A DNA stretch of 64,000 nt from Streptomyces sp. SLBN-31 (lineage in GTDB: Bacteria > Actinomycetota > Actinomycetes > Streptomycetales > Streptomycetaceae). Under the pieces are notes generated by a model. It did no database searches. It worked only from the letters and a program-made list of their open reading frames with translations, and was not told the origin of the DNA. The stretch is from NCBI RefSeq assembly GCF_006715395.1, contig NZ_VFNC01000002.1, forward strand, positions 3,286,001-3,350,000, given 5' to 3'. The position numbers were made by a program, and so were the translations under genes. Below, piece by piece: positions 27,649 to 36,868 of the stretch. How positions within the stretch are numbered: the stretch's first letter is position 1; every line of letters begins with the position of its first letter.

Positions 27649-27761
27649 CTCGTGCCTACTCGGCATCCGAACACCCGTCCTTTAGTGCGGCCTTGTCTGT
27701 ATTTGTCGACGGGCGTGTAACAGCGGTTAAGGGGGGCGCCAGGCGCGGGAACCTGCTCGCC

Positions 27762-28808
27762 ATGAACCACAACACGCCACTCCCCCCGGCTTCCCCCCGC
27801 ACCCTCCGCAGCCTGTCCGAGGTGCACCACCGCGTACTGACCACGGCGCAGCTGCGCGCGCAGGGCGTGACGTCGGCGGAGATGAACGAGCAGTGCCGCG
27901 CCGGCGGCCCCTGGCAGCAGTTCCTTCCGGGTGTCTTCCTGCTCCACGCGGGACCGCCGACCAGCGAGGAGCGGCTGCACGCGGTGCTGACGTACGCGGC
28001 CCGGGAGTCGGCCCCCGGCGTGCCCGCCCAGCCGGGCGCGGACGACCAGCGCCGCTCGGTGTACGCGGAGGCGATGATCACGGGGCTCGCGGCCCTGACC
28101 CTGCACGGCTTCACGTCCGCGCCCCCGCTGCCGTCGATCGAGAAGATCGACGTCCTGGTGCCCCGGCTGCGCCGGCTGCACTCGACGGGCTGCGCGCGGA
28201 TCGTGCGCACACCGGCCCTGCCGACTCCCCAGGCGGTGGCGGGAGTTCCCGTCGCACCGGTCCCGCGCGCGCTGGCCGACGCGGTGTCCGAGCTGGCGGA
28301 CGCGGGCGATGTGCACCGGCTGCTGACCGAGGCGGTGCGCGGTCACTGCGAACCGGGCGCGGTGGTGAGGGAGTTGAAAAACGCCAAGGTGTTGAGCCGG
28401 CCGCATGTGCTGGACGCGGTGGACTCGTTGCTCGCGGAGGGGCGCGCCATCGCGGAGGACCGCCTGTACCGCATGGTCCGGGAGTACGGCCTGCCCGACC
28501 CGGTCTGGAACGTCGATCTGCGCCTGCCCGGCGGCCCGCACCTCGGGGGCCTGGACGCCTACTGGCCGGAGCAGGCGGTGGCCATGGAGCTGGACACCCG
28601 CGCCCCCCGCCAGGACGAGGAGGCGATGTGGTCGGAGTGCGCCCGCAAACGGGAGACCCTGGAGCGGCTCGGGATCACGGTCGTCCACATCACCCCGAAG
28701 AAGCTGCGGGACACCATGGAGCAGCAGGCGACGGTGGTCCGTACGGCCCTGATGGCGTCCGGCGACCGGGACCCGGCCGCGTATGTCGTGGTGCTGCCCC
28801 GCCAGTGA
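27762..28808 (+). CDS. AbiEi-antitoxin-like / endonuclease-fold protein
   Basis: The 348-residue protein has an N-terminal winged-helix segment of AbiEi type (SEVHHRVLTTAQLRAQGVTS, then GPWQQFLPGVFLLHAGPPT). A middle region follows (PRALADAVSELA), then a C-terminal restriction-like fold with acidic residues (GLDAYWPEQAVAMELDTRAP) and VVHITPKKLRD. Solitary proteins with this layout are common in Streptomyces, and no toxin partner is adjacent, so a classical toxin-antitoxin role is not supported. The start at ATG 27762 has only a weak upstream site. It stands alone between two terminator-like hairpins. Confidence 0.6.
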   Translation: MNHNTPLPPASPRTLRSLSEVHHRVLTTAQLRAQGVTSAEMNEQCRAGGPWQQFLPGVFLLHAGPPTSEERLHAVLTYAARESAPGVPAQPGADDQRRSVYAEAMITGLAALTLHGFTSAPPLPSIEKIDVLVPRLRRLHSTGCARIVRTPALPTPQAVAGVPVAPVPRALADAVSELADAGDVHRLLTEAVRGHCEPGAVVRELKNAKVLSRPHVLDAVDSLLAEGRAIAEDRLYRMVREYGLPDPVWNVDLRLPGGPHLGGLDAYWPEQAVAMELDTRAPRQDEEAMWSECARKRETLERLGITVVHITPKKLRDTMEQQATVVRTALMASGDRDPAAYVVVLPRQ

Positions 28809-28830
28809 CGGAGCGGGCCGGTACCAGGAG

Positions 28831-28867
28831 AGGAGGGGCCGCCGGCGGTGGCCGGGCGACCCCTCCT
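28831..28867. terminator. Putative bidirectional terminator
   Basis: AGGAGGGG (28831-28838) pairs with CCCCTCCT (28860-28867), with further partial pairing inside, between two convergent genes. Confidence 0.5.
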
Positions 28868-28894
28868 CGGATGCCGGCGTGGGCGATCCTCGGG

Positions 28895-30652
28895 TCAGCC
28901 CTTCTTGAGGACGAGTTCCGTGTTGCGGTCGCCGGCGGCGCCGCCGAGGGTCTTGTTGGCGCCCGGGGCGTTGTAGGACAGCTCCCGGTAGAGAGCCGCC
29001 AGACCGGTCTGGGTGAGGTCGGTGAAGTCGGTGCGGTGCGGGGCCGCGGACTCCACCAGGGTGGTGAACAGGGAGATCGTGCCGTCCTTGTTGTCGGCGA
29101 TCTCGATCACGCGGGCGAGTTGCGGGAAGTCGACGTGCGAGGCGGTGGAGATCTCCCAGAAGGAGCGTCCGCCCGAGGCCGCGTGCGGGGTGATGTCGTT
29201 GCGGTGGATGTGGCCGTTGACCCAGGCCAGCACGTTGGCGTGGCGGGCGAGCAGGGCGAGGACCTCCTGGCCGTTGTGGCGGCGCTCGTCGGGCCGGGCG
29301 GGGTCGGCGTGGCCCGTGTTCGTCATCGTCTTGCTGGTGTGGTGGCTGAAGACGATCGCGTACGAGTCCTTGTTGTCCCGCAGTTGCCTGTCCAGCCAGT
29401 TCAACTGGGCCGTCCCGATGGACCCTTCGTAGTGGCCGCCGGGGTCGGTGGTGTCGATGCTGATGCCGATGACGTCGTCGGCGATGCGGAAGGTGTAGTA
29501 CTGGGTGCCGGCCGCGAGGTTGGCGGAGGAGTAGCCGTGGCCGACCGGGCCCGGACCACGGTGGGCGGGGTCGAGGTGGGCCTTGAGGTAGTCGGCCGGG
29601 GTGTAGGGGGCGCGCCGGTCGTCCGCGGTGACCGGGCGCATGTCGCGGGCGTGGGCCTTCAGCAGGTCCCGGAAGGCGTGGCCCTTGGGGTCGTTGCCGT
29701 TCTTGATGTGGTCCTGGAGCTTCTTCGCCTCGGACGCGGACAGCGACATGAGCTTCCTGCCGCCGACGGCGTACTCGGCGAGCCAGGAGTCGCCGTGGCC
29801 GTAGCAGCCCAGCGGCATGGCGTCGTGGTTGCCGACGGTGGAGTACCACGGCAGGTTCAGGCCGGGGCTGCGCACCTCGCGGGTGGCGGCGGCGAGGAAG
29901 CCGGCGAGGTGCGGGAAGCCGAGCTGCTTGTCGCCGTCGCGGACCGCCGAGTCGGGCTGCCAGTACAGCTTGAGACCGCTGTTCTGGACGCCCTCGTAGT
30001 GGCGCGGGTCACCGGAGTTCGGGGTGATCCGGCCGCCGCTCATGATGGTGAGGAACCACTCCAGCTCGGTCCTGGAGTTGTTGTCGGTGTTGTCGCCGGT
30101 CGTCATGGCGAAGTGCAGCGGCGAGCCGGTGACCGGGGCGCCGCGCAGCGCGTTGATCCGCTCCACGAGGGAGACGGCGCCCTGCACGGTCAGCGCCTCG
30201 TGCGGGCGCCAGGCGTGCGGGTCGGTGGAGCGCAGGTACTCCAGCCGCATCGGGTGCTGGGCGTCGATCAGGTGCAGGTCGGTGAGCTGCACGAAGGCGG
30301 CGAGCGCGGTACGGCGGCCGGCCCGGCCGGACTTGGCGGCGGCGAGTTCCCCGCGCACCACGCGGCTCCAGCCGGGGCCGTCGCCGAGGCGGCGGTACGG
30401 CGTGCCGGTGCGCGGGGCGGCGACGCTCGCGAGGGTGGTGCCCCTGGTGTACGGGGCGAGGGGCGCGGCCGCGGCCCGGCGGGACTGTGCCACGACCGCC
30501 TGGTCGGCCTGGGTGGCGGCGGCAGCCTGGCTGCCGGTGGGCCGCAGGGCGAAGCCGACGCCCGCGGAGACGGCTGCCGCGCCGGTGGCGGCGAGGACGG
30601 TACGGCGGTTGAGCGCCGGAGTGCTGGCGGCGACAGAGCGTGTGCGCGACAT
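28895..30652 (-). CDS. Tat-secreted metallophosphoesterase (calcineurin-like)
   Basis: The 585-residue protein starts with a twin-arginine signal (LNRRTVLAATGAAAVSAG). The phosphoesterase metal motifs are all present: QLTDLHLIDAQH, TTGDNTDNNS, VGNHDAMPLG, SHHTSKT and VNGHIHRN. The overall length and the RPDERRHNG region fit the large TIGR03767-type actinobacterial family, whose substrate is unknown. ATG 30652 has GGGGAGATC about 6 nt upstream; the frame is open to 30838. It probably acts outside the cell on phosphodiesters. Confidence 0.85.
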   Translation of the reverse strand: MSRTRSVAASTPALNRRTVLAATGAAAVSAGVGFALRPTGSQAAAATQADQAVVAQSRRAAAAPLAPYTRGTTLASVAAPRTGTPYRRLGDGPGWSRVVRGELAAAKSGRAGRRTALAAFVQLTDLHLIDAQHPMRLEYLRSTDPHAWRPHEALTVQGAVSLVERINALRGAPVTGSPLHFAMTTGDNTDNNSRTELEWFLTIMSGGRITPNSGDPRHYEGVQNSGLKLYWQPDSAVRDGDKQLGFPHLAGFLAAATREVRSPGLNLPWYSTVGNHDAMPLGCYGHGDSWLAEYAVGGRKLMSLSASEAKKLQDHIKNGNDPKGHAFRDLLKAHARDMRPVTADDRRAPYTPADYLKAHLDPAHRGPGPVGHGYSSANLAAGTQYYTFRIADDVIGISIDTTDPGGHYEGSIGTAQLNWLDRQLRDNKDSYAIVFSHHTSKTMTNTGHADPARPDERRHNGQEVLALLARHANVLAWVNGHIHRNDITPHAASGGRSFWEISTASHVDFPQLARVIEIADNKDGTISLFTTLVESAAPHRTDFTDLTQTGLAALYRELSYNAPGANKTLGGAAGDRNTELVLKKG

Positions 30653-30897
30653 GGCGCGATCTCCCCGAGTGCGGACGCGTCGGCAGTGGTCGCGGGTTTT
30701 CGCTCGCGCGAACGACCCGCTCGCTCTGGATGCTTGGCACCGGGGATGACCTGTGCGTGAACGAGACCGCAACGGGCAACGCCGATCACCGTACGTGGAT
30801 CTTCGGGCACCCCGCGCGTTCACGGGTGCTCGTCGCACGGCCCGGGACCGGTCGCTCCGTGTTCATCTTCCGGGGTAGGGGAGGTGTTCCGCGGGTG

Positions 30898-31356
30898 TCA
30901 CGGAGTGCTCGGCGTCGCGTGTCCCGTGACCGGCCGCTCCCGCCACAGCGTCAGTGCGACGTCCACCAGCCGGACCCGGTTCAGCCCGGTCACGTCGGCC
31001 AGCGGATGCCAGGCGGCCATGTCGGTGGAGCCGCCGATCTCGTGCCGCAGGTCGCCGCCGGTGACGCGGCCCTCGTAGACCAGGCGGAGGCCCTGGTGGT
31101 CGATGGTGCGGCCGAGGCGGCGGGGCATGCGGAAGCGGTTGGTGTGGACGCCGAGGAGACCGGTGACCTCGATCAGGTAGCCGGTCTCCTCCTCGACCTC
31201 CCGCAGGACGGTGTCGTAGGGGTCCTCCCCGTGTTCCATGCCGCCGCCCGGCATTGTCCACTCGGGGCGGCCGTCGTCACCGGTCCCGCGGGCCAGCAGG
31301 AGTCGGTCGTCGCGGACGCACACGGCGTAGGCCGCCACCCTCAATTTGTGTCGCAC
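30898..31356 (-). CDS. Nudix hydrolase
   Basis: The 152-residue protein contains a complete Nudix box (GGGMEHGEDPYDTVLREVEEE followed by TG, about 43-66) that binds Mg2+ and cleaves nucleoside-diphosphate-linked compounds. The substrate is not predictable. The start codon is GTG at 31356. The 245-bp gap to the phosphoesterase gene holds no clear feature. Confidence 0.88.
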   Translation of the reverse strand: MRHKLRVAAYAVCVRDDRLLLARGTGDDGRPEWTMPGGGMEHGEDPYDTVLREVEEETGYLIEVTGLLGVHTNRFRMPRRLGRTIDHQGLRLVYEGRVTGGDLRHEIGGSTDMAAWHPLADVTGLNRVRLVDVALTLWRERPVTGHATPSTP

Positions 31357-31365
31357 AGAGGGAAG

Positions 31366-32253
31366 TTAGCCCGATCGCGGCGGAATGGCAGGTGAGTATT
31401 CCGGCGCGGACCAGCGCAGCGGGAGCGCGGTCTCCGTCTCGACGGCCTCCTCCGTCGTGAAACGCACCCCGCGTTCCCCGTCGGGCCCGAACACCGTCCG
31501 TGCCTCGCCGGTCAGTTGCAGGGTGGTGCCCGTCGTCCAGTCGAGGAAGAGGAGTCCGGCCCGGGGGTCGGCCTCGATGTTGCCGAGGGTCAGGAACATG
31601 TTGTTGCCGGGGTAGTCCCGCCAGGTCAGTTCACTGGGCGAAGTGGCCCGGACGAAGCCCGGGTTGCCGCCGCGGTGGCTGACCTCCACGCCTCCCGGGC
31701 CGAGGGTGGCCAGGAAGAAGGTGTCCGCCGCGGCGATGAACTCCCGCTGGCGGTCGGTCAGTTCCGTTCCGACGCGGGGGCGTCCCGGCGCGCGGCCGTC
31801 CACCACCTCGTACGACCGTCGCCGCTGGATGTACTTGGGGCAGTTGGAGAAGACCCTCTCCGCCGTGACCGCGAACCCCCTCGCCGTCGGCCGGAGCCGG
31901 CCGTTGAGGCGCATACGGCGGCGGGTGCGCGGGTCCAGGGCGATGGTGCCCACGGGCGTGCCCGGGGTCGCGGACGCCAGGGCCAGCGGGTCGTCGGGGC
32001 GTACCGCGCCGGTCACCGACATCCGGTGGGGGTCCGTCGCCCGGACGAACCCGGGGGCGCCCGTCAGCGGCGAGGCCCAGACGCGGCCCGTGGCCGGGTC
32101 CGCCGCGCCCAGCACCAGCAGCGGTTGCAGCTCCAGGAAGGCCGCCGCCACCGGCTTGACGCCCTCCCCCACCATCCGGCCCACGTGGTCGGCGGTGTCC
32201 CTGACGCCGAGCCGGTCCTGCAGCGCCCGCGCGCCCTCGTGATACACGTCCAT
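31366..32253 (-). CDS. Pyridoxamine 5'-phosphate oxidase-like FMN-binding protein
   Basis: The protein has 295 residues and two split-barrel segments: an N-terminal one (LVLGAADPATGRVWASPLTGAPGF) and a C-terminal one (FFLATLGPGGVEVSHRGGNPGF, then LTWRDYPGNNMFLTLGNIEADPRAGLLFLDW). It is probably a flavin or F420-binding oxidoreductase. The start is taken at ATG 32253 with AGGCGG 11 nt upstream; GTG 32265 is in frame. The glyoxalase gene ends 3-15 bp upstream, so the two are one transcript. Confidence 0.78.
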   Translation of the reverse strand: MDVYHEGARALQDRLGVRDTADHVGRMVGEGVKPVAAAFLELQPLLVLGAADPATGRVWASPLTGAPGFVRATDPHRMSVTGAVRPDDPLALASATPGTPVGTIALDPRTRRRMRLNGRLRPTARGFAVTAERVFSNCPKYIQRRRSYEVVDGRAPGRPRVGTELTDRQREFIAAADTFFLATLGPGGVEVSHRGGNPGFVRATSPSELTWRDYPGNNMFLTLGNIEADPRAGLLFLDWTTGTTLQLTGEARTVFGPDGERGVRFTTEEAVETETALPLRWSAPEYSPAIPPRSG

Positions 32254-32268
32254 GAGCGCCGTCACCGC

Positions 32269-32715
32269 CTAGAAGAAACCGCAGGTCGGGGCCGATTCCA
32301 CGGGTGCCGGCGCCCCTTCGGCCCCGCTCGGCACCGAGATCTCCAGCCGGGTTCCGTCGGGGTCGTGGAAGAAGATGCCGCCCGACGCGGCGCCCTCGCG
32401 GTGGGCCACCACGCCCTCGTACGCGAAGTCGGCGCCGTACGCCTTCAGCGCCGCCTCGTACTCCCTGACCCGCTCGACCGAGTCCGCCTGGAAGGCGAGG
32501 TGGTGCAGGCCGGCGCGGACGCCGTCGTAGGCCTGGTCAGCCTGCTGCCAGAGCGTGAGGACCAGGTTCTCGCCGTCGCCGAGGAAGGCGTACCGCCTGC
32601 CGTCCTCCTTGCCCTCGGCGACGAGTGCGAAGCCCAGGACGTCCCGGTAGAAGGCGAGCGAGCGGTCGAGGTCGGTGACGTTGAGGCCGATGTGGCCGGT
32701 GCGCAGAGTCGTCAT
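32269..32715 (-). CDS. VOC-family (glyoxalase/dioxygenase superfamily) protein
   Basis: The 148-residue protein has two beta-alpha-beta-beta-beta repeats. His in TGHIGLNVTDLDRSL, His in HHLAFQ and Glu in TRLEIS lie at metal-ligand positions. VOC proteins include glyoxalases, dioxygenases and antibiotic-binding proteins; no substrate can be assigned. It is divergent from a CGNR regulator, and a CTAACC/GGTTAG inverted repeat lies before its start. Confidence 0.8.
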   Translation of the reverse strand: MTTLRTGHIGLNVTDLDRSLAFYRDVLGFALVAEGKEDGRRYAFLGDGENLVLTLWQQADQAYDGVRAGLHHLAFQADSVERVREYEAALKAYGADFAYEGVVAHREGAASGGIFFHDPDGTRLEISVPSGAEGAPAPVESAPTCGFF

Positions 32716-32744
32716 GGCTCTCCCTGTGTCGGTCCCTCTTGGAT

Positions 32745-32774
32745 CTAACCCCTGTAAGCGAGATTAAAGGTTAG
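32745..32774. promoter_or_regulatory. Candidate operator for the VOC/CGNR divergent pair
   Basis: CTAACC (32745-32750) and GGTTAG (32769-32774) form an inverted repeat 18 bp apart, and a third GGTTAG lies at 32810-32815 just before the CGNR ribosome binding site. The layout suits autoregulation by the CGNR protein. Confidence 0.5.
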
Positions 32775-32831
32775 GCGCGCGAGCGTCAACCGGTCACGTA
32801 CCCTTGAGTGGTTAGTTCGGAAGGAGCCCCC

Positions 32832-33374
32832 ATGTCCGCCGCCCGCGATCCGCGGCCCCTCACCGGCGAGCCCCTCGCGCTCGACCTGCTCAACACGCGG
32901 TGGAACCGGGAGGGCGTCCTTCAGGACCTGCTCACCGGGACCGACGGGCTCGCGGTGTGGCTCGCGTCCAACGCCCTGGACGACCGCTTCACCGCCGACG
33001 CCACGACCCTGCGGCACCTGCTGCGGGCCCGCGACGCGCTGAAGAAGGCCGTCGACGGGTCAATGGAGGAGGGCGCGGAGGCCGTGGACGCGGTGCTCGC
33101 GCACGGCAGGATCCGGGCCACGCTCACCCCCGAAGGCCCCGGCGAGCTGCCCGAGTTCGCCGACCCGGCCTGGGGGCCCGCCTGGCTCGCCGCCCGCAAC
33201 TACCTGGAACTGCTGGCCACCGCCCCCGACCGCATCCGCGGCTGCGCCCACGACGCGTGCGTCCTGCACTTCTTCGACACCTCGCGCAACGGCACCCGGC
33301 GGTGGTGCTCGATGGCGGCCTGCGGCAACCGGGCCAAGGCGTCCCGGCATTACGCGCGCTCGAAGGAGTCCTGA
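32832..33374 (+). CDS. ABATE/CGNR zinc-finger domain regulator
   Basis: The 180-residue protein has an N-terminal ABATE domain (LDLLNTRWNREG) and a C-terminal treble-clef-like CGNR finger: Cys in CAHDAC, then WCSMAACGNRAKASRHYAR. Proteins of this family act as stress or ligand-responsive transcription factors. The start ATG has AAGGAG 5 nt upstream. It is divergent from VOC and flavoprotein genes, which it may control. Confidence 0.85.
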   Translation: MSAARDPRPLTGEPLALDLLNTRWNREGVLQDLLTGTDGLAVWLASNALDDRFTADATTLRHLLRARDALKKAVDGSMEEGAEAVDAVLAHGRIRATLTPEGPGELPEFADPAWGPAWLAARNYLELLATAPDRIRGCAHDACVLHFFDTSRNGTRRWCSMAACGNRAKASRHYARSKES

Positions 33375-33479
33375 AGGTCCAGGCGGTTTGGCCGGGTTGA
33401 CGCCGTATGCCGGTAAAGGGCATCGGGGGTTTTCCCCATACATCCATATCGTTTCGGTCAACATCTGCCAAACAACTGT

Positions 33480-33529
33480 CCCTTGCGTAAAGCTTTGCGG
33501 TCGTTCGCACGTTCCTTTACGTACAAGGG
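33480..33529 (+). promoter_or_regulatory. 5'-UTR hairpin that buries the subtilase ribosome binding site
   Basis: The left arm CCCTTGCGTAAAG (33480-33492) pairs with CTTTACG (33515-33521) and CAAGGG (33524-33529), separated by a TA bulge. The right arm contains AAGGG, the Shine-Dalgarno sequence of the subtilase ATG at 33536. Folding would block initiation, so translation may need unfolding or a competing structure. Confidence 0.6.
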
Positions 33530-33535
33530 ATGCCG

Positions 33536-36500
33536 ATGACCCTCACCCCCCAGAGACGCGTGGCCCGCACAGCCGTGGTCGCCGGTCTCGCCGCCGCGCT
33601 CTCCGCGGCCGGGCCCATACCCCTGGCCTTCTCCGCCGACGGCCCGCCCGCCGCCACCGCTCCCGCGGACGGCACCGTCAAGTCCGCGCAGAAGAAGCTC
33701 GGTTCCGACGACGCGGACCTGCTCGCCGAGGCCAAGGCCGACGGCGCCAAGAACGTCACGATGATGATCGCCACCGCGCCCGGGCAGACCGAGCAGGTCG
33801 CCGCGGAGCTCGACGCGGTCAAGGGCGGCACGGTCGGAAGGACGTACGACAAGCTCGGCTACGTCCGCGCCACCGTCCCGACCGGCAAGGCCGACTCGGC
33901 CATCGCCGCCGCCGCGAAGCTCCCCTCCGTGCACGGCATCGACCTGCGCGAGGAGATACCGCTGGACGACCCCGCCGTGGCCGGCGGCGCCAAGTCGGCC
34001 TCGCACCAGACCACTTACCCGGCGCCGAGCAAGAAGACGCCGGCTCGCAACCCGTACAACCCGTCCTTCGAGACGGGTGCCGTCGACTTCGTGAAGGACC
34101 ACCCGAAGGCGGACGGCCGCGGCATCACCATCGGCATCCTCGACTCCGGCGTCGACCTCGGCCACCCCGCGCTGCAGAAGACCACCACCGGCGAGCGCAA
34201 GATCGTCGACTGGGTGACGGCGACGGACCCGGTGAGCGACGGCGACGGCACCTGGCGGCGGATGACCGCCGCGGTCTCCGGCCCGGTGTTCACCCTGGGC
34301 GGCGAGACCTTCAAGGCGCCCGAGGGCTCGTACAAGTTCAACTACATGTACGAGTCCGCCACGACCGGCGGCGACATGAAGGGCGACCTGAACCGCGACG
34401 GCGACACGACCGACGCGTGGGGCGTGCTCTACGACGCGGCCTCCGGCACCGTGCGGGTCGACACCAACGACAACCTGGACTTCACCGACGACGTGCCGAT
34501 GAAGCCGTACAAGGACGGCTTCCAGATCGGCTACTTCGGCACCGACGACCCGTCCACGGACGTGGCCGAGCGCATCCCGTTCGTCGTGGAGATCCGCAAG
34601 GACGTCGTCTACAACTCCTCCGGCTCGAAGGCCGACTACGTCAACATCGGCGTCATCGAGTCCGAGCACGGCACCCACGTGGCCGGCATCACCGCCGCCA
34701 ACGGCCTGTTCGGCGGCCGGATGAACGGCGCCGCCCCCGGCGCGAAGATCGTCTCCTCCCGCGCCTGCACCTGGAGCGGCGGCTGCACCAACGTCGCGCT
34801 CACCGAGGGCATGATCGACCTCGTCGTCAACCGCGGCGTCGACATCGTCAACATGTCGATCGGCGGCCTGCCGGCGCTCAACGACGGCAACAACGCCCGC
34901 TCCGAGCTGTACACGCGGCTCATCGACACCTACGGCGTGCAGCTGGTGATCTCGGCCGGCAACTCCGGCCCCGGCGCCAACACCATCGGCGACCCGGGCC
35001 TGGCCGACAAGGTGATCTCCGTCGGTGCCGCCATCTCGAAGGAGACCTGGGCCGCCAACTACGGCTCCGCCGTGGAGAAGAAGTACGCGATGATGCCCTT
35101 CTCCTCCCGCGGCCCGCGCGAGGACGGCGGCTTCACGCCCACCCTCGTCGCCCCCGGCGCCGCGATCAACACCACCCAGACCTGGCTGCCGGGCTCCCCG
35201 GTCGCCGAGGCGGGCTACACGCTGCCGGCCGGCTACTCGATGCTGCAGGGCACCTCGATGGCGTCCCCGCAGGCCACCGGCGCCACCGCGCTGCTGCTGA
35301 GCGCGGCCAAGCAGAAGGGCATCGCCCTCTCCCCCGCCGACCTGCGCACGGCCCTGACCTCGACGGCCGGTCACATCAAGGGTGTTCAGGCGTACGAGGA
35401 AGGCGCGGGCCGCATCGACATCGTCGACGCCTGGGACGCCATCCGGCACGGCGCCACCGCCCACGACTACACCGTCAAGGCGCCGGTCGACACCGCGATC
35501 GACTCCGCCCTGAAGACGCCCGGCTTCGGCACCGGTCTCTACGACCGCGAGGGCGGCCTGAAGACCGGCGAGAAGAAGACGTACGACGTCACCGTCACCC
35601 GGACCTCCGGCCCGGACAAGGCGATCCGTCACGAGCTGCACATCGCCAACAACGCCGGTGACACCTTCCGGATCGTCGGCGACGACGAGGTGCGGCTGCC
35701 GCTGAACCAGCCGGTGACCGTCAAGGTGCAGGCCAAGCCGCGCTCCGCCGGTCTCAAGAGCGCGATCCTCGAGGTCGACGACCCGCGGACCGAGGGCGTC
35801 GACAAGCAGATCCTGGCCACGGTCGTGGTCTCGACGCCGGTGAAGTACACCTTCTCCGCCTCGAACACCGTGCAGCGCAACAGCACGCGGTCGTACTTCG
35901 TGACCGTGCCCGAGGGCGCCAAGTCCCTGGAGGTCGCGATCGGCGGGCTGAAGGGCAAGAGCCAGACCCGGTTCATCGCGATCCACCCCTACGGCGTCCC
36001 GGTCGACAACACCAGCACGCCGTACTGCTACAACAACTACCTGGACGGCAACGGCTGCAAGCCCGACGTACGCGCGTACGCGGACCCGCAGGCCGGCGTC
36101 TGGGAGATCGAGGTCGAGTCCCGCCGCACCTCGCCGCTGCTCGACAACCCGTACAAGCTGGACGTCGCCGTCTACGGCGCCGCCTTCGACCCGGCGACGG
36201 TGACCGTGCCCGAGGCGAAGGTCGGCACGCCGGCCCCCGTCTCCTGGAAGGTGACGAACACGCTCGCCGCGATCGACGGCCACCTGGCCGGCGGTCCGCT
36301 GGGCTCCGCCAAGACGGCCCGCCCGACCATCAAGGAGGGCGAGACGCAGACCACGACGGTGGAGGTGCCCGCGGGTGCCAAGTCCCTGGACGTGGCCATC
36401 GGCAAGGTCTCCGACGCCTCCGCCGACCTCGACCTGACGGTGAAGAACGCCGCGGGCACGGTCGTCGGCCAGTCCGCCGACGGTGACTCGGAGGAGGCGG

Positions 36501-36805
36501 TCTCCATCGCCTCGCCGGCCGCCGGCACGTACACCATCGAGGTCGCGGGCTACTCCGTCCCGGCCGGCTCGACCGCCTACGACTACCAGGACGTCTTCTT
36601 CTCCCCGTCCCTGGGCACCGTCACCGTCGACGAGTCGGCGCCGGTGAAGCTCGGCACGGGCGCCTCGGCGACCGTCTCCGGCGCGGTCACCGCGGCGGCC
36701 GCCGCCCCGGAGGGCCGTGCGTTCTTCGGCCAGGTGCAGCTGGTCAACGCCCGTGGCACGGTCGCGGGCACCGGCAGCGTGAAGATCGAGAAGGTCACGC
36801 AGTAG
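33536..36805 (+). CDS. Large secreted S8 serine peptidase (subtilisin/tripeptidyl-peptidase II-like)
   Basis: The protein has 1089 residues. A Sec signal peptide (TAVVAGLAAALSAAGPIPLAFSA) is followed by a propeptide-like region. The catalytic domain carries Asp203 (GILDSGVDLG), His381 (SEHGTHVAGI) and Ser574 (GTSMASPQATG). The segment between Asp and His is long and Asp-rich, with EF-like DGDTTD stretches. About 450 C-terminal residues form beta-rich domains, including a PPC-like segment (AAGTYTIEVAGYS). ATG 33536 is chosen over 33530 because AAGGG would otherwise touch the start. It is extracellular and probably nutritional or developmental. A terminator hairpin follows. Confidence 0.9.
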   Translation: MTLTPQRRVARTAVVAGLAAALSAAGPIPLAFSADGPPAATAPADGTVKSAQKKLGSDDADLLAEAKADGAKNVTMMIATAPGQTEQVAAELDAVKGGTVGRTYDKLGYVRATVPTGKADSAIAAAAKLPSVHGIDLREEIPLDDPAVAGGAKSASHQTTYPAPSKKTPARNPYNPSFETGAVDFVKDHPKADGRGITIGILDSGVDLGHPALQKTTTGERKIVDWVTATDPVSDGDGTWRRMTAAVSGPVFTLGGETFKAPEGSYKFNYMYESATTGGDMKGDLNRDGDTTDAWGVLYDAASGTVRVDTNDNLDFTDDVPMKPYKDGFQIGYFGTDDPSTDVAERIPFVVEIRKDVVYNSSGSKADYVNIGVIESEHGTHVAGITAANGLFGGRMNGAAPGAKIVSSRACTWSGGCTNVALTEGMIDLVVNRGVDIVNMSIGGLPALNDGNNARSELYTRLIDTYGVQLVISAGNSGPGANTIGDPGLADKVISVGAAISKETWAANYGSAVEKKYAMMPFSSRGPREDGGFTPTLVAPGAAINTTQTWLPGSPVAEAGYTLPAGYSMLQGTSMASPQATGATALLLSAAKQKGIALSPADLRTALTSTAGHIKGVQAYEEGAGRIDIVDAWDAIRHGATAHDYTVKAPVDTAIDSALKTPGFGTGLYDREGGLKTGEKKTYDVTVTRTSGPDKAIRHELHIANNAGDTFRIVGDDEVRLPLNQPVTVKVQAKPRSAGLKSAILEVDDPRTEGVDKQILATVVVSTPVKYTFSASNTVQRNSTRSYFVTVPEGAKSLEVAIGGLKGKSQTRFIAIHPYGVPVDNTSTPYCYNNYLDGNGCKPDVRAYADPQAGVWEIEVESRRTSPLLDNPYKLDVAVYGAAFDPATVTVPEAKVGTPAPVSWKVTNTLAAIDGHLAGGPLGSAKTARPTIKEGETQTTTVEVPAGAKSLDVAIGKVSDASADLDLTVKNAAGTVVGQSADGDSEEAVSIASPAAGTYTIEVAGYSVPAGSTAYDYQDVFFSPSLGTVTVDESAPVKLGTGASATVSGAVTAAAAAPEGRAFFGQVQLVNARGTVAGTGSVKIEKVTQ

Positions 36806-36822
36806 CCGTCAGGGCACAGATG

Positions 36823-36852
36823 AGGGCGGGCGTCCGTACGGGCGCCCGCCCT
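36823..36852. terminator. Bidirectional terminator hairpin
   Basis: AGGGCGGGCG (36823-36832) pairs perfectly with CGCCCGCCCT (36843-36852), and the inner CCGTACGG pairs as well. It separates the convergent subtilase and anti-sigma genes. Confidence 0.8.
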
Positions 36853-36868
36853 TCGCCGTCCCGGCCCG

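Noticed and set aside
27762..28808. Toxin-antitoxin system
   Set aside because: Only the AbiEi-like part is present; no AbiEii-type nucleotidyltransferase lies beside it.
25191..29849. 1552-codon open frame on the minus strand
   Set aside because: It runs antisense to pepN copy 1 and the AbiEi-like gene, is made of Arg/Gly/Gln-rich low-complexity sequence, and reflects GC-biased third positions. The same applies to 747-3242 (-), 33458-36283 (-), 39951-42425 (-) and 27893-30760 (+).
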